From Actinomadura craniellae (GTDB taxonomy: Bacteria; Actinomycetota; Actinomycetes; Streptosporangiales; Streptosporangiaceae), in the NCBI RefSeq assembly GCF_003289645.1, contig NZ_QLYX01000005.1, positions 1 to 64,000 of the forward strand: a stretch of DNA of 64,000 bases. Reading direction: 5' to 3'. The notes under the pieces were generated by a model. It was not told the DNA's origin. It saw nothing but the letters and a program-made list of their open reading frames with translations, and searched no databases. This document shows positions 1-8,272 of the stretch, piece by piece. Numbering within the stretch: the stretch's first letter is position 1; each line of letters starts with the position of its first letter. Both the position numbers and the translations under genes were made by a program.

Positions 1-132
1 ACCTCAGAAACCCAACGCCGCCAAGCACTCCCCACCTGGCTCCACACCTACAACCACCACCGCGGCCACACCGCCCTGGACGGCCAACCACCCGCCAGCC
101 GCGTCACCAACCTGTCAGGACAGAACAGCTAG
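1..132 (+). mobile_element. IS481-type transposase, C-terminal fragment (runs off left edge)
   Basis: An open frame enters from the left edge and stops at TAG 130-132. The 43 visible residues contain the signature tail of an IS481/IS3-type integrase-core transposase: YNHHRGHTALDG, then PPASRV, a highly conserved end in actinobacterial IS481 copies. The DDE residues lie outside the window, so whether the element is intact cannot be judged. No terminal inverted repeat is obvious in the 80 bases before the next gene. Confidence 0.75.
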
Positions 133-211
133 CCATGAGTCAACCGTTGGGCGGAGCGTGGGCGTGGGTGGGCGCTCATCCGGGGGCCGTAACGAACGCG
201 GGCGGCGTGAG

Positions 212-1540
212 ATGACCGCGGCACGAGCGGGCGCGGTGGCGCCCGACCTGACGATCGGGGTCGTCGGGCCACATGATCTGGTGGAGCGGGTCATGCTCAT
301 GGGGCACGGCCCCACGCCGGTACCGAGCCGGCTGGTGGCCGCGGCCTACCGCGACGAGCAGGAAGCCGCCGACAAGGTCGTGCGGCTGGGGTCGGGGGTG
401 GACGTGTGCCTGTTCGCCAGTCCCGTCCCCTACGACTTCGCGCGCAAGGCGGGGGTGCTCACCATGCCCGCCACCTACGTGCCGCTGAACGGCGCCGCGC
501 TGCAGGGCGCGCTGCTGCGGGCATCGCTGGACGAGCGCTTCGATCCGGCCAAGGTGAGCATCGACGTGCTGGGGCGGGCCGAGGTCGAGGAGGCTTACGG
601 CGAGATCGGGCTGGGCACCGAGCACGTCCACCTGCGCGAGGAGGCCGCCGGGCCGGGAACGCTGGCGGCGTTCCACGAGCGGCTGTGGCGGCGGGGGGCG
701 ACCACCGTGGCGATGACCTGCGTGCACGCCACCGCGGAGCGGATGGAGCTGGCCGGGGTGCCGACCATCCGGGTCCGCCCGACCGGGGCCGCGATCCGCT
801 CGTCGCTGCAGACCGCGGCGCTGCTCGGCGCGCACCACCGGCTGGAGGAGTCGCAGCTGGTGGTGGTGCTGATCGACGTCCCGACGCTGCGCGAGACGCC
901 GCGCCGGGTCACCCCGCGCTACTGGCGCGACGAGCTCAAGCTGGCGCTGCACCGGGTGCTGCTGCAGGAGTCGCACCGGATGAACGCCTCGGTGTGGCCG
1001 CTGGACGACCACAGCTACCTGGTGACGGCCACCCGCGGCTCGGTGGCCGGGGCCACCGAGGGGTTCCGCACCCCGCCGTTCGTCGAGCGGATCCGCGAGG
1101 AGCTGGGGCTGGCCGTGGAGGTCGGCATCGGGATGGGCCGCACCGCGCACGAGGCCGAGGCGCACGCCCGGGCCGCGCTGGCCCGCTCCCAGACCTCGCA
1201 GCGGGCGCAGGGCTTCGCGCTCGACCGCGACGGCCGGGCGCTGGTGCCCGCGCCGCGCACCCCGCCGCGCGCCCAGCCGCAGGCCAAGCCCAAGGGGCTG
1301 GAGATCCTGGCCCGCCTGGCCGACAAGCTCAGCGACCAGGACCAGCCGCTGATCGTCGATGCCGAGAACGCGGGCAAGATGCTCGGCGTCACGCCGCGCA
1401 CCGCCCGGCGGCTGCTGCGCACCCTGGTCGAGGAGGGCCTGGCCTGGCCGCTGCCGCCCAACCGCACCCCGCAGCCGGGACGGCCCCGGCAGCTCTACCG
1501 GCTGATCGTGGAGAAACTGGGGCCCAAGGCCCCGGCCTGA
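212..1540 (+). CDS. Putative transcriptional regulator with C-terminal helix-turn-helix
   Basis: A 442-residue soluble protein with no signal peptide or membrane segment. The N-terminal half starts with a beta strand/loop (IGVVGPHDLVERV) like a ligand-binding or receiver-like fold. The middle (about 200-330) has alternating strands and helices with VVVLIDVP and VEVGIGMGRT, reminiscent of a nucleotide-cyclase or GTP cyclohydrolase III-like fold. The last 75 residues hold a likely winged helix (AGKMLGVTPRTARRLLRTL). I chose ATG 212 over an upstream GTG at 158 because the extra residues are low-complexity and the GTG lacks a ribosome site. It stands alone between IS debris and a convergent aminotransferase gene. 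I do not recognise a named family; sensing a small molecule and binding DNA is inference. Confidence 0.6.
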   Translation: MTAARAGAVAPDLTIGVVGPHDLVERVMLMGHGPTPVPSRLVAAAYRDEQEAADKVVRLGSGVDVCLFASPVPYDFARKAGVLTMPATYVPLNGAALQGALLRASLDERFDPAKVSIDVLGRAEVEEAYGEIGLGTEHVHLREEAAGPGTLAAFHERLWRRGATTVAMTCVHATAERMELAGVPTIRVRPTGAAIRSSLQTAALLGAHHRLEESQLVVVLIDVPTLRETPRRVTPRYWRDELKLALHRVLLQESHRMNASVWPLDDHSYLVTATRGSVAGATEGFRTPPFVERIREELGLAVEVGIGMGRTAHEAEAHARAALARSQTSQRAQGFALDRDGRALVPAPRTPPRAQPQAKPKGLEILARLADKLSDQDQPLIVDAENAGKMLGVTPRTARRLLRTLVEEGLAWPLPPNRTPQPGRPRQLYRLIVEKLGPKAPA

Positions 1541-1616
1541 CGGCCTCCGTACGCGTCTCAGACGCCCGTGGGCGGGCGCGCAGCCCGGGACGAAGGTGTC
1601 TTTCCCTGCGGGTGTC

Positions 1617-2696
1617 TCAGGCGCGGTGCGGGTAGGACTCGGCGACGGCGAGGAAGGCGTCGTTCTCCTCCGGCGTGCCGATCGAGATCCGGGCGCCCTC
1701 GCCGGGGAACGGGCGCACGCTCACCCCCTGGGCGACGCAGGCCGCCGCGAAGTCCGCGGTGGCCTCACCCAGCCGCAGCCAGACGAAGTTGGCCTCGGTC
1801 TGCGGGACCGTCCAGCCCTGGCCGAGCAGCGCGCCGCGGACCCGGTCGCGCTCCTTGACCGTGTGCTCCACCCGTTCCAGCAGTTCCTCCTCGGCGCGCA
1901 GCGAGGCCACCGCCGCGGCCTGCGCGATGGAGTTGACGCTGAACGGCAGGAGCGTCTTGCGCACCGCACCGGCCACCACCGGGTGCGCGGCCAGGAAACC
2001 GACCCGCAGCCCGGCCAGCCCGTACGCCTTGGAGAAGGTGCGCAGCACGGCCAGGTTGGGCCGGTCGCCGTACAGGTCGAGGCCGTCGGGCACCCGGGGG
2101 TCGCGCACGTACTCGCGGTAGGCCTCGTCGAGCACCACCAGGCAGTCGGCGGGCACCCGGTCCAGGAACTCCTCCAGTTCGGGCCGGTGGACGACCGTCC
2201 CGGTGGGGTTGTTGGGGTTGCAGACGAAGACCAGCCTGGTGCGCTCGGTGATCGCGTCGGCCAGCGCGGCGAGGTCGTGGGTCTCCGCGCGCAGCGGGAC
2301 CTGCACCGACTCCGCCCCCGACAGGGAGACCAGCACCGGGTACGCCTCGAACGACCGCCAGGCGTACAGCACCTCCGCGCCCGGTTCGGCGACCGCCGAC
2401 AGCAGCATCTGGGTGAGTCCGACCGACCCGCAGCCGACTGCCAGGTGGTCCTCGGGCACCCCGAACCGCTCGGCCAGGGCCGTGATCAGCCCGGCGGCCG
2501 CGTTGTCGGGGTAGCGGTTGACGCCCCGCCCGGCCTCGCCGATCGCCGCCAGCACCGAGGGCAGCGGGCCGTGCGGGGACTCGTTGGAGGAGAGCTTGAA
2601 CGACCGGCCGTCGGGCGCGGTCGCCGTCCGGCCCGGCTTGTACGCGACGAAACGGTCGAGCACCGAGCGGAAACGCGGGGTGGCTGGCTCGGACAC
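1617..2696 (-). CDS. Histidinol-phosphate / aromatic aminotransferase (HisC/Pat, PLP fold type I)
   Basis: A 359-residue class I/II aminotransferase. Visible family marks are [15 protein letters not shown] at the N-terminus, the PLP-ribose contact [17 protein letters not shown], the Schiff-base lysine in [15 protein letters not shown], and [14 protein letters not shown] near the end. This is the HisC/Pat family, which transaminates histidinol phosphate or aromatic amino acids with 2-oxoglutarate. No other histidine genes are nearby, so an aromatic (Pat-like) role is as likely as HisC. The GTG start at 2696 has AGGAAG six bases upstream; the longer frame begins with unconvincing residues. Confidence 0.88.
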   Translation of the reverse strand: MSEPATPRFRSVLDRFVAYKPGRTATAPDGRSFKLSSNESPHGPLPSVLAAIGEAGRGVNRYPDNAAAGLITALAERFGVPEDHLAVGCGSVGLTQMLLSAVAEPGAEVLYAWRSFEAYPVLVSLSGAESVQVPLRAETHDLAALADAITERTRLVFVCNPNNPTGTVVHRPELEEFLDRVPADCLVVLDEAYREYVRDPRVPDGLDLYGDRPNLAVLRTFSKAYGLAGLRVGFLAAHPVVAGAVRKTLLPFSVNSIAQAAAVASLRAEEELLERVEHTVKERDRVRGALLGQGWTVPQTEANFVWLRLGEATADFAAACVAQGVSVRPFPGEGARISIGTPEENDAFLAVAESYPHRA

Positions 2697-2875
2697 TGGG
2701 CTTCCTCCCGGGCAACCTGCCCTGACACTCAAAGTGATCACTGCGCGGTCGCCCGCGCGGTGACCAACCCTACGCCTTCCAGCGGAAACGGCGCACTGCA
2801 TGAGATCGGACGGTTCGGGTACTTCCGATCACACAGAGCACATCTCCAAGTCCATGTATCGGGGGATAAAAGCCC

Positions 2876-3727
2876 ATGGACTTCCAGCAGACTCTTCGCA
2901 ACTGGGGGAACGCACTCGGCGATGTGGTGCCGAAACTGGTCGCCTTCATCGCCATCCTGGCGATCGGGTGGATCATCGCCCGGCTGCTCCAGAAGCTCGT
3001 CGACGTCGTCCTCGAACGGGTGGGCTTCGACCGCATGGTCGAGCGCGGGGTGGTCGGCGACACTCTGCGCCGGAGCAAGTACGACGCGAGCAGCATCGTC
3101 GCCAAGATCGTTTTCTATCTCATCCTGCTGATCGCCCTGCAACTGGCCTTCAGCGCCTTCGGCCCCAACCCGGTCAGCACGCTGCTGTCCTCGGTCGTCG
3201 CCTGGCTGCCGCTGCTCATCGTGGCGATCGTGATCATCGTGGTGGCCGCCGCCATCGCCGGCGCGGTGCGCGACCTGATCAGCACCGCCCTGTCCACCCG
3301 GTCGTACGGACGGTTCGTGGCCAACGCCGCGGCGGTCTTCATCCTGGCCCTGGGCATCATCGCGGCGCTCGCCCAGGTGGGAATCGCGACGGCCATCACC
3401 GGGCCCCTCCTGATCGCCGTGCTCGCCACCATCGGCGCCATCCTCGCCATCGGTGTCGGCGGCGGCATGATCCGGCCGATGGAGGCGCGGTGGAACCGCT
3501 GGCTCGAACAGATCGAGCAGGAGGCCCGCACCGTCCCGCGGGGCGGCGCCTACGAGCGCGGGAGGGAGGACGCGGCCCGCGGCGGTCCGGTTCCGGCCGA
3601 GCCCGGCGCCGAGCGGCCCGGCGACCGGACCACCCCGAGCACGACCACGGCCGAGCGGCCGGGCGGCGCGTCCGAGAGCGGCGCGACCGAGAGCGGGGAG
3701 GCGTTCCGGCGGGGCAGGGAGAAGTGA
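2876..3727 (+). CDS. Membrane protein with conserved TM helices (MscS-related channel-like)
   Basis: A 283-residue integral membrane protein. Hydrophobic segments lie near residues 20-40, 80-100, 110-132, 145-168 and 172-195. The first helix is followed by LQKLVDVVLERVGFD, typical of the conserved TM-helix repeat family related to mechanosensitive channel proteins. It lacks the cytoplasmic beta domain of true MscS. The last 80 residues are charged and low in complexity, rich in E, R, G, P and T, and probably cytosolic and disordered. ATG 2876 follows a GGGGGA purine tract. A role in osmotic or stress gating is inferred from the family only. Confidence 0.7.
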   Translation: MDFQQTLRNWGNALGDVVPKLVAFIAILAIGWIIARLLQKLVDVVLERVGFDRMVERGVVGDTLRRSKYDASSIVAKIVFYLILLIALQLAFSAFGPNPVSTLLSSVVAWLPLLIVAIVIIVVAAAIAGAVRDLISTALSTRSYGRFVANAAAVFILALGIIAALAQVGIATAITGPLLIAVLATIGAILAIGVGGGMIRPMEARWNRWLEQIEQEARTVPRGGAYERGREDAARGGPVPAEPGAERPGDRTTPSTTTAERPGGASESGATESGEAFRRGREK

Positions 3728-3733
3728 GGCCGG

Positions 3734-4075
3734 TCAGCCTTCGAAGGCCGGCGGCGGGGGCGTGTCGGCAGGCGCGTCCTCGCCCACCTTGCTCAGCAGC
3801 CAGCAGACGGCCACGACCCGGATGAACTCCCAGTCGGGGCCCCCCGAACCCGGCCACCAGCCGCGCTCGACCGCCGCCTCGGCGAAGCCGTGCAGGTAGT
3901 CGAGCAACGACGCCTCGTTCAGGCGCTCGCCCGAGGCGACGACGATGTCGCGCACGGCCGCGGCATGTTGGTCGACCTCGGCTGCCAGCCCGGGTGTCTC
4001 GGCCATCTTGGCGACTCCGGCGACGCCGATGTCGTGAATGATGGCATGCAGTTCGTCGGCGAACTCACCAGTCAT
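3734..4075 (-). CDS. Hypothetical small helical protein
   Basis: A predicted 113-residue acidic, mostly helical protein with no signal peptide or strong membrane segment. It has a WW pair (GWWPGSGGPDWEFIRVV), a short hydrophobic helix around VVAVCWLLSKVG and a proline-rich tail. I do not recognise the family. ATG 4075 is chosen; an in-frame ATG at 4099 would add eight residues, and neither has a clear ribosome site. It lies 59 bases downstream of the Nudix-type regulator on the same strand, so they may share a transcript. It converges with the channel-like gene, leaving six bases between them. Confidence 0.55.
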   Translation of the reverse strand: MTGEFADELHAIIHDIGVAGVAKMAETPGLAAEVDQHAAAVRDIVVASGERLNEASLLDYLHGFAEAAVERGWWPGSGGPDWEFIRVVAVCWLLSKVGEDAPADTPPPPAFEG

Positions 4076-4134
4076 GCCCAGAGAAGCTAGCAACCACATG
4101 ACACTGCTTTGACCGAATTGAGAAGTAGGGTGTG

Positions 4135-4806
4135 TCAACTGCGAGGACGCAGCATGGGCGGCCTGAGCTGCTCGGCGTCGCCGCGGCGGTAGAGCTGGGC
4201 GGGTCTCCCGCCGTCGCGGGTGGTCGTCCGCCCCGTGGCCACCAGGAACCGGTCGGCGCCGGTAACTTTTCGATGAAAGTTCCGCGGGTCGAGCGGGGTG
4301 CCCCAGACGATCTCGTACACCCGGCGCAACTCGGCCACGGTGAACTCGGCCGGGCAGAACGCCGCCGCCAGCGAGGTGTACTCCAGCTTGGCCCGGGCCC
4401 GCTCCACCCCATCCCGCAGGATCCGCCGGTGGTCGAAGGCCGCCCGCTCGGCCGTCAGCTCCGCCACCGCCCGCCACAGCACCTGGGCCCGGCTGGAGGC
4501 GGGCAGGTCCGGAGCCAGGCCCAGGTAGGCCACGCTGACCACCCGCTGCCGGGGGTCGCGGTCGGGGTAACCGTAGGTGGCGAGCTGTTCGAGGTGGATG
4601 CGGACGTCGGCCAGCCCGGCCCGCTCGGCCATCAGCCGGGACGCCGCCACGGGCAGGTCCTCGTCGAGCTGGATGAACCCGCCGGGAAGCGACCAGCAAC
4701 CGTCGTAGGGGTCGCGGTCACGTCGCCAGGTCAGCGCGCTGAGCCGCTGCTCACGCACGGTGAGGACGACGAGATCGACGGTGAGCGCGACCCGGGGAAC
4801 GGTCAT
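4135..4806 (-). CDS. NrtR-type regulator: Nudix-like domain plus winged helix
   Basis: A 223-residue protein. The N-terminal 140 residues form a Nudix fold (VALTVDLVVLTV, then PYDGCWSLPGGFIQLDEDL). The catalytic REUXEE box is degraded: the helix reads VAASRLMAERAGL, so hydrolase activity is unlikely. The C-terminal 75 residues resemble the winged helix of NrtR (FTVAELRRVYEIVWG, then DPRNFHRKV). NrtR proteins repress NAD-metabolism genes and sense ADP-ribose; the target here is unknown because no NAD genes adjoin. ATG 4806 is used, with a GTG three codons upstream as alternative. It follows the flotillin gene by 71 bases on the same strand. Confidence 0.8.
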   Translation of the reverse strand: MTVPRVALTVDLVVLTVREQRLSALTWRRDRDPYDGCWSLPGGFIQLDEDLPVAASRLMAERAGLADVRIHLEQLATYGYPDRDPRQRVVSVAYLGLAPDLPASSRAQVLWRAVAELTAERAAFDHRRILRDGVERARAKLEYTSLAAAFCPAEFTVAELRRVYEIVWGTPLDPRNFHRKVTGADRFLVATGRTTTRDGGRPAQLYRRGDAEQLRPPMLRPRS

Positions 4807-4877
4807 GCCCTGCACGTTACTGGTTGTGATCGCTTCCGGCGGTCACTACGCGGTGGTCGGTCCGGGGGCGGTTCCGG

Positions 4878-6221
4878 TCACTCGGCCCGCTCGATCGGCG
4901 GGGGCGGAGCGTCGGACCCGTTGGCCGCCAGCGGCGCGGGCGCCGGGGGCTGCGGCCCCATCGAGGCCAGCAGCTGCCGGGCGACTCCGAGGCCGGTGCC
5001 GCCCATGGTCAGCGCCTTGGCGAGCATGTCCTGGATGCCGTCGGTGCCGTTCAGCACGACCATGTTGTCGATGTTGTTGAACGCCTCGGCGCCGGCCATG
5101 ACGATCTCGGCCCAGTTCTCGGCGAGCTGCTGGGCGATGACCGCCTCCTGGTTCTGCGCCAGCGCCTCGGCCCGGGCCTTGATGGACTCGGCCTCGGCCA
5201 GGCCCTTGGCGCGGACCGCGGAGGCCTCCGCCTCACCGCTCACCCTGATCGCCTCGGCCTCGGCCTGGGCCCGCTTGATCTGGGCCTCGCGCTCGGCCTC
5301 GGCCAGCGTGACGGTCTCGTACGCCTTGGCGTCGGCGGGCTTGCGGACCGTGGTGAGCAGTTGCTTCTCGGCGCGCTCGGCCTCCAGCTCGGCGGCCCGG
5401 GTCTCCTGGACCACCACCTGCTGCTTGGCCTCGGCCTCGGCGAGCGGGCCGGCCTGCCCCTGCCGGGCGGTGGCGGCGTCGATCTCGGCCTGCGCGGCGG
5501 CCTGCTTGATGCGGCTGTCGCGGATCGCGGCGGCGTTGAGCGCGGCGGCCTCCTGCTCGCGCTGGGTGGCCTCCTGGTCGCGCTCGGCCTCGGCGATCCG
5601 GGCGGCGGCGGCGACCTTGGCCGCGTGCGGCCGGCCGATGTTGCTGATGTAACCGGTCGAGTCGTCGATCTCCTGGATCTGCAGGGAGTCCACGATCAGG
5701 CCGAGCTTGCTCATCTCGTCGGCCGCGGAGCCGCGCGCCTCGCTGGTCAGCCGCTCGCGGTTGAGGATGAGGTCCTCGACGGTGAGGTTGCCGATGATGG
5801 AGCGCAGGTGGCCGGTGAATAGCTCGTGGATGGCGCCGTCCATCGACTTCTGCTGCTCCAGGAAGCGCCGCGCCGCGTTGGCGATGGAGACCAGGTCGTC
5901 GCCGACCTTGTAGATCACCACGCCCCGGACGTGCACCGGGATGCCCTGCTGGGTGACGCAGGAGACCTCGAGGTTCGCCGCGCGGCTGTCGAGCCGCAGC
6001 CGCCGGGAGGTCTGGAAGCCGGGCAGCACGACGGTGCCCTTACCCGTGACGATCTTGAAACCGAGGCTGTCGGCGGTGTCCTTGTTGTGGGACCGGGCGC
6101 CCAGACCGGAGATGATCAGAGCCTCGTTGGGCTCCGCGACCCGCCAGACCATCTTGAAGATCACAACCAGCGCGATCAACCCGCCGATCGCGCCGAGCAA
6201 CGCGGCTGCGGTCATCGGCAT
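4878..6221 (-). CDS. Flotillin-like SPFH/band 7 membrane scaffold protein
   Basis: A 447-residue protein. An N-terminal membrane helix (about 6-26) is followed by an SPFH domain (PNEALIISG, VVLPGFQTSRRLRLDS, SVEDLIL-type segment near 155). A long Ala/Glu/Arg coiled coil spans about 205-355, and a proline-rich tail ends the protein. Bacterial flotillins organise membrane microdomains and oligomerise through the coiled coil. ATG 6221 has GAGGAG five bases upstream; ATG 6215 and GTG 6224 are close alternatives. The next upstream gene encodes an NfeD-like beta-barrel protein, the usual flotillin partner. Confidence 0.9.
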   Translation of the reverse strand: MPMTAAALLGAIGGLIALVVIFKMVWRVAEPNEALIISGLGARSHNKDTADSLGFKIVTGKGTVVLPGFQTSRRLRLDSRAANLEVSCVTQQGIPVHVRGVVIYKVGDDLVSIANAARRFLEQQKSMDGAIHELFTGHLRSIIGNLTVEDLILNRERLTSEARGSAADEMSKLGLIVDSLQIQEIDDSTGYISNIGRPHAAKVAAAARIAEAERDQEATQREQEAAALNAAAIRDSRIKQAAAQAEIDAATARQGQAGPLAEAEAKQQVVVQETRAAELEAERAEKQLLTTVRKPADAKAYETVTLAEAEREAQIKRAQAEAEAIRVSGEAEASAVRAKGLAEAESIKARAEALAQNQEAVIAQQLAENWAEIVMAGAEAFNNIDNMVVLNGTDGIQDMLAKALTMGGTGLGVARQLLASMGPQPPAPAPLAANGSDAPPPPIERAE

Positions 6222-6289
6222 CACTACTCCTCAGCATCGAGTGGCTGCAAGCATTCACTAGACGCTGAGAAATGGTGATTGGTTCAGCT

Positions 6290-6502
6290 TTATCCGAAAG
6301 CCGGTGCCACATAAACGGTGCGGGGCGGGTGGTACTCCACCACCACCACGATCGACCCGACCGTGATCTCGTCCCGGGGATCGACCGGGTGCGCGTAGAA
6401 AGCCTCCACGCCACCGCGGATCGGGATCATCACCTCGCCGACCAGGCCCGGCCCGATCCGGCCGGTCACCCGGCCCTGCCGCCCGATCATCGCACCGTCC
6501 AC
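6290..6502 (-). CDS. NfeD-like small beta-barrel (OB-fold) protein
   Basis: A 70-residue protein with the pattern of the soluble C-terminal domain of NfeD: GRQGRVTGRIGPGLVGEV, a short turn EAFYAHPVDP, then ITVGSIVVVVEYHP. It lacks the membrane and protease parts of full NfeD. NfeD proteins are encoded next to SPFH/flotillin proteins, and that is the case here (68 bases upstream on the same strand), so it probably acts with the flotillin. The GTG start at 6502 abuts GAGGTGA; ATG 6490 is an alternative that removes four residues. Confidence 0.7.
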   Translation of the reverse strand: MDGAMIGRQGRVTGRIGPGLVGEVMIPIRGGVEAFYAHPVDPRDEITVGSIVVVVEYHPPRTVYVAPAFG

Positions 6503-6588
6503 TCACCTCGTCGCCGGCCACCGGAGCACCCGCGCCGGCCGTTGTAGGGCCAAACGCTATCCCGCGGAGCACCGCGAGGGCGAACCCC

Positions 6589-7290
6589 TCAGGGCAGGAT
6601 GCGCTCCGCCTGCTCGTACGCCCGGCGGGCCAGCAGCTCGGCCTGGGCCCGGGTGGCGGACGCGCCGTACAGGCTGACGGTGGACAGGTAGCCCTGGCCG
6701 CGGGTCACCACGTACCAGGTCTTCACCCGGGCGGCGCCGGTGACGGTCGCCACCCCCACCGTCCGGGAGCCCAGACCGATGTCGCCGCCGGGGTACTCGG
6801 CGACCTGGTGCTCCGACAGTTGCCGGCCCACCTGGCTGCGGAACCGCCGGCACTGCGCCGGAACGCTCAGCTTGACCTGCCGGTCGGCCGTGGCTGCGGG
6901 CAGCGCCATCAGCACCTGGGTGACGGTGTGCGCGTCCCCCCGGCCGAACGAGACGGTCGCGGTCGGCGCGGTCCGCTCGGCGGAGACCAGCCCCACCGCG
7001 CCGTCCGCGCAGCGCGGCTTGTCCAGCTTGACCTGGCCTCTGATCCGGTCGTAGCTCTGCACGGACTTGAGGGCGCCGTACTCCCCGGAGTCGGGCTCGC
7101 CCGACCGCTGGTAGCCGACGAGTTCGGGAAGCAGCGCCTGTTCGAGCTGGTCGGAGGTGTAGACGATGCCGGCGGGGGCGGCACGGCGGGTGGCCGCCTG
7201 CTCGGCCGGCCGGCCGGGGCCCCCGCCACAGCCGGTCGCCAGCAGGGCGGGCAGGGCCACGAGCAGCGGCCGGGGAGGGATCCTCAGCAT
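6589..7290 (-). CDS. Secreted lipoprotein of unknown function
   Basis: A 233-residue protein with a lipoprotein signal: MLRIPPRPLL, a hydrophobic stretch, and a lipobox LATGC with the acylated cysteine at residue 21. The mature part alternates strands and helices and has two further cysteines (near 94 and 146) that could pair outside the membrane. It resembles the sensor-type lipoproteins of actinobacteria in size and layout, but I see no motif that fixes a family. It is separated from the NfeD-like gene by 86 bases and from the acyltransferase by 56 bases, all on the minus strand. Confidence 0.7.
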   Translation of the reverse strand: MLRIPPRPLLVALPALLATGCGGGPGRPAEQAATRRAAPAGIVYTSDQLEQALLPELVGYQRSGEPDSGEYGALKSVQSYDRIRGQVKLDKPRCADGAVGLVSAERTAPTATVSFGRGDAHTVTQVLMALPAATADRQVKLSVPAQCRRFRSQVGRQLSEHQVAEYPGGDIGLGSRTVGVATVTGAARVKTWYVVTRGQGYLSTVSLYGASATRAQAELLARRAYEQAERILP

Positions 7291-7346
7291 GCGGGCGACC
7301 CTAGGCCGGGCCCCGGCCGGGCCGCCGCCACGACACGCGGGTTCAC

Positions 7347-8018
7347 TCAGCCGGCGTCGGCGCCGTCGTTGTAGGTGCCGGTGTAGTCCTGGCCGGAGAG
7401 CTTCTGGATGGTCTCGATGATCTCGTCGGTGATCGCCCGGCGGGCCTTGGCCGGCGGCAGGCCCCGGTAGTGCGAGAAGTCCATCGGCTCGCCGATCCGG
7501 ACCGTGGCGCGCGGGCCGATCCGCGGCCAGGAACTGCCGATCGGCTGGATCCGGTCGGTGCCCTCCAGGCCGATCGGCAGCACCTTCGCGCCGGAGGCCA
7601 GCACCAGCCAGCCGATGCCCGTGCGGCCCCGGTACAGCCGGCCGTCCAGCGACCGGGTGCCCTCGGGGTAGATCGCGAAGGCGCTGTCGTCCTCGGCGAG
7701 GATCTCCAGGCCCTGCTCCAGCGCGCCCATCGCGGCCCGGCGGGCGCCGCGCTTGACGGGGACGTGCCCGAGCGTGGTGAGGAACCAGTGCACGAACCGG
7801 CCCTTGATGCCGGGCTGGCCGAAGTAGTCGGCCTTGGCGATGTAGGTCACCTTCCGGGGCAGGGCGAGCGGGATGATGAAGCTGTCGATGAACGACAGGT
7901 GGTTGCTGGCGACGATCAGCGGGCCGCCGGAGGGGACGTTCTCGACTCCCTCGACGCGAGAACGAAAAAGCAGCCGGAGGATGGGAGCGACCACCCGCGA
8001 CATGAACGTGTAGAACAC
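7347..8018 (-). CDS. plsC: 1-acyl-sn-glycerol-3-phosphate acyltransferase family protein
   Basis: A 223-residue PlsC-family acyltransferase. It carries the catalytic HX4D motif (NHLSFID), the substrate-binding YPEGTRS block, and VKRGAR and VLPIGLEGTDRI segments at the usual spacing. The family transfers a fatty acyl chain to lysophosphatidate or a related lysolipid at the inner membrane face. The GTG at 8018 is preferred because GGGAGG lies four bases before it; TTG 8021 is the alternative. The roughly 250 bases upstream hold its promoter region and the terminator of the dehydrogenase gene. Confidence 0.88.
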   Translation of the reverse strand: MFYTFMSRVVAPILRLLFRSRVEGVENVPSGGPLIVASNHLSFIDSFIIPLALPRKVTYIAKADYFGQPGIKGRFVHWFLTTLGHVPVKRGARRAAMGALEQGLEILAEDDSAFAIYPEGTRSLDGRLYRGRTGIGWLVLASGAKVLPIGLEGTDRIQPIGSSWPRIGPRATVRIGEPMDFSHYRGLPPAKARRAITDEIIETIQKLSGQDYTGTYNDGADAG

Positions 8019-8230
8019 CAAGCCTCCCGGTAATTCTGCACGCTCACTCTAACCGCCGGACAGGTGATCTTGCTTCATCGGGGCTGAGATCAGACCACGT
8101 CACCGCAGTTCAAGGCAGATTTGAGTGAGATTGAACACTTTCATCTATGGTCGAACTGACGAAAAAGCTCAATACCAACAAGTAACCCGAGTTCCGCTAT
8201 TTCTTACTCTTTAGTAACCGCCTGCCATTT

Positions 8231-8271
8231 CCGATCCGGCGGCCGGCACCCGGGGCCGGCCGCCGGATCGG
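8231..8271 (-). terminator. GC-rich hairpin terminator after UDP-glucose dehydrogenase gene
   Basis: A perfect 17-bp inverted repeat (8231-8247 with 8255-8271, left arm CCGATCCGGCGGCCGGC) with a 7-base loop lies one base past the stop codon of the dehydrogenase gene. No T-run follows, as is common for GC-rich actinobacterial terminators. Confidence 0.75.
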
Positions 8272-8272
8272 A

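Noticed and set aside
1617-2801. Longer aminotransferase starting at 2801
   Set aside because: The added residues are not family-like, and GTG 2696 has a perfect ribosome site.
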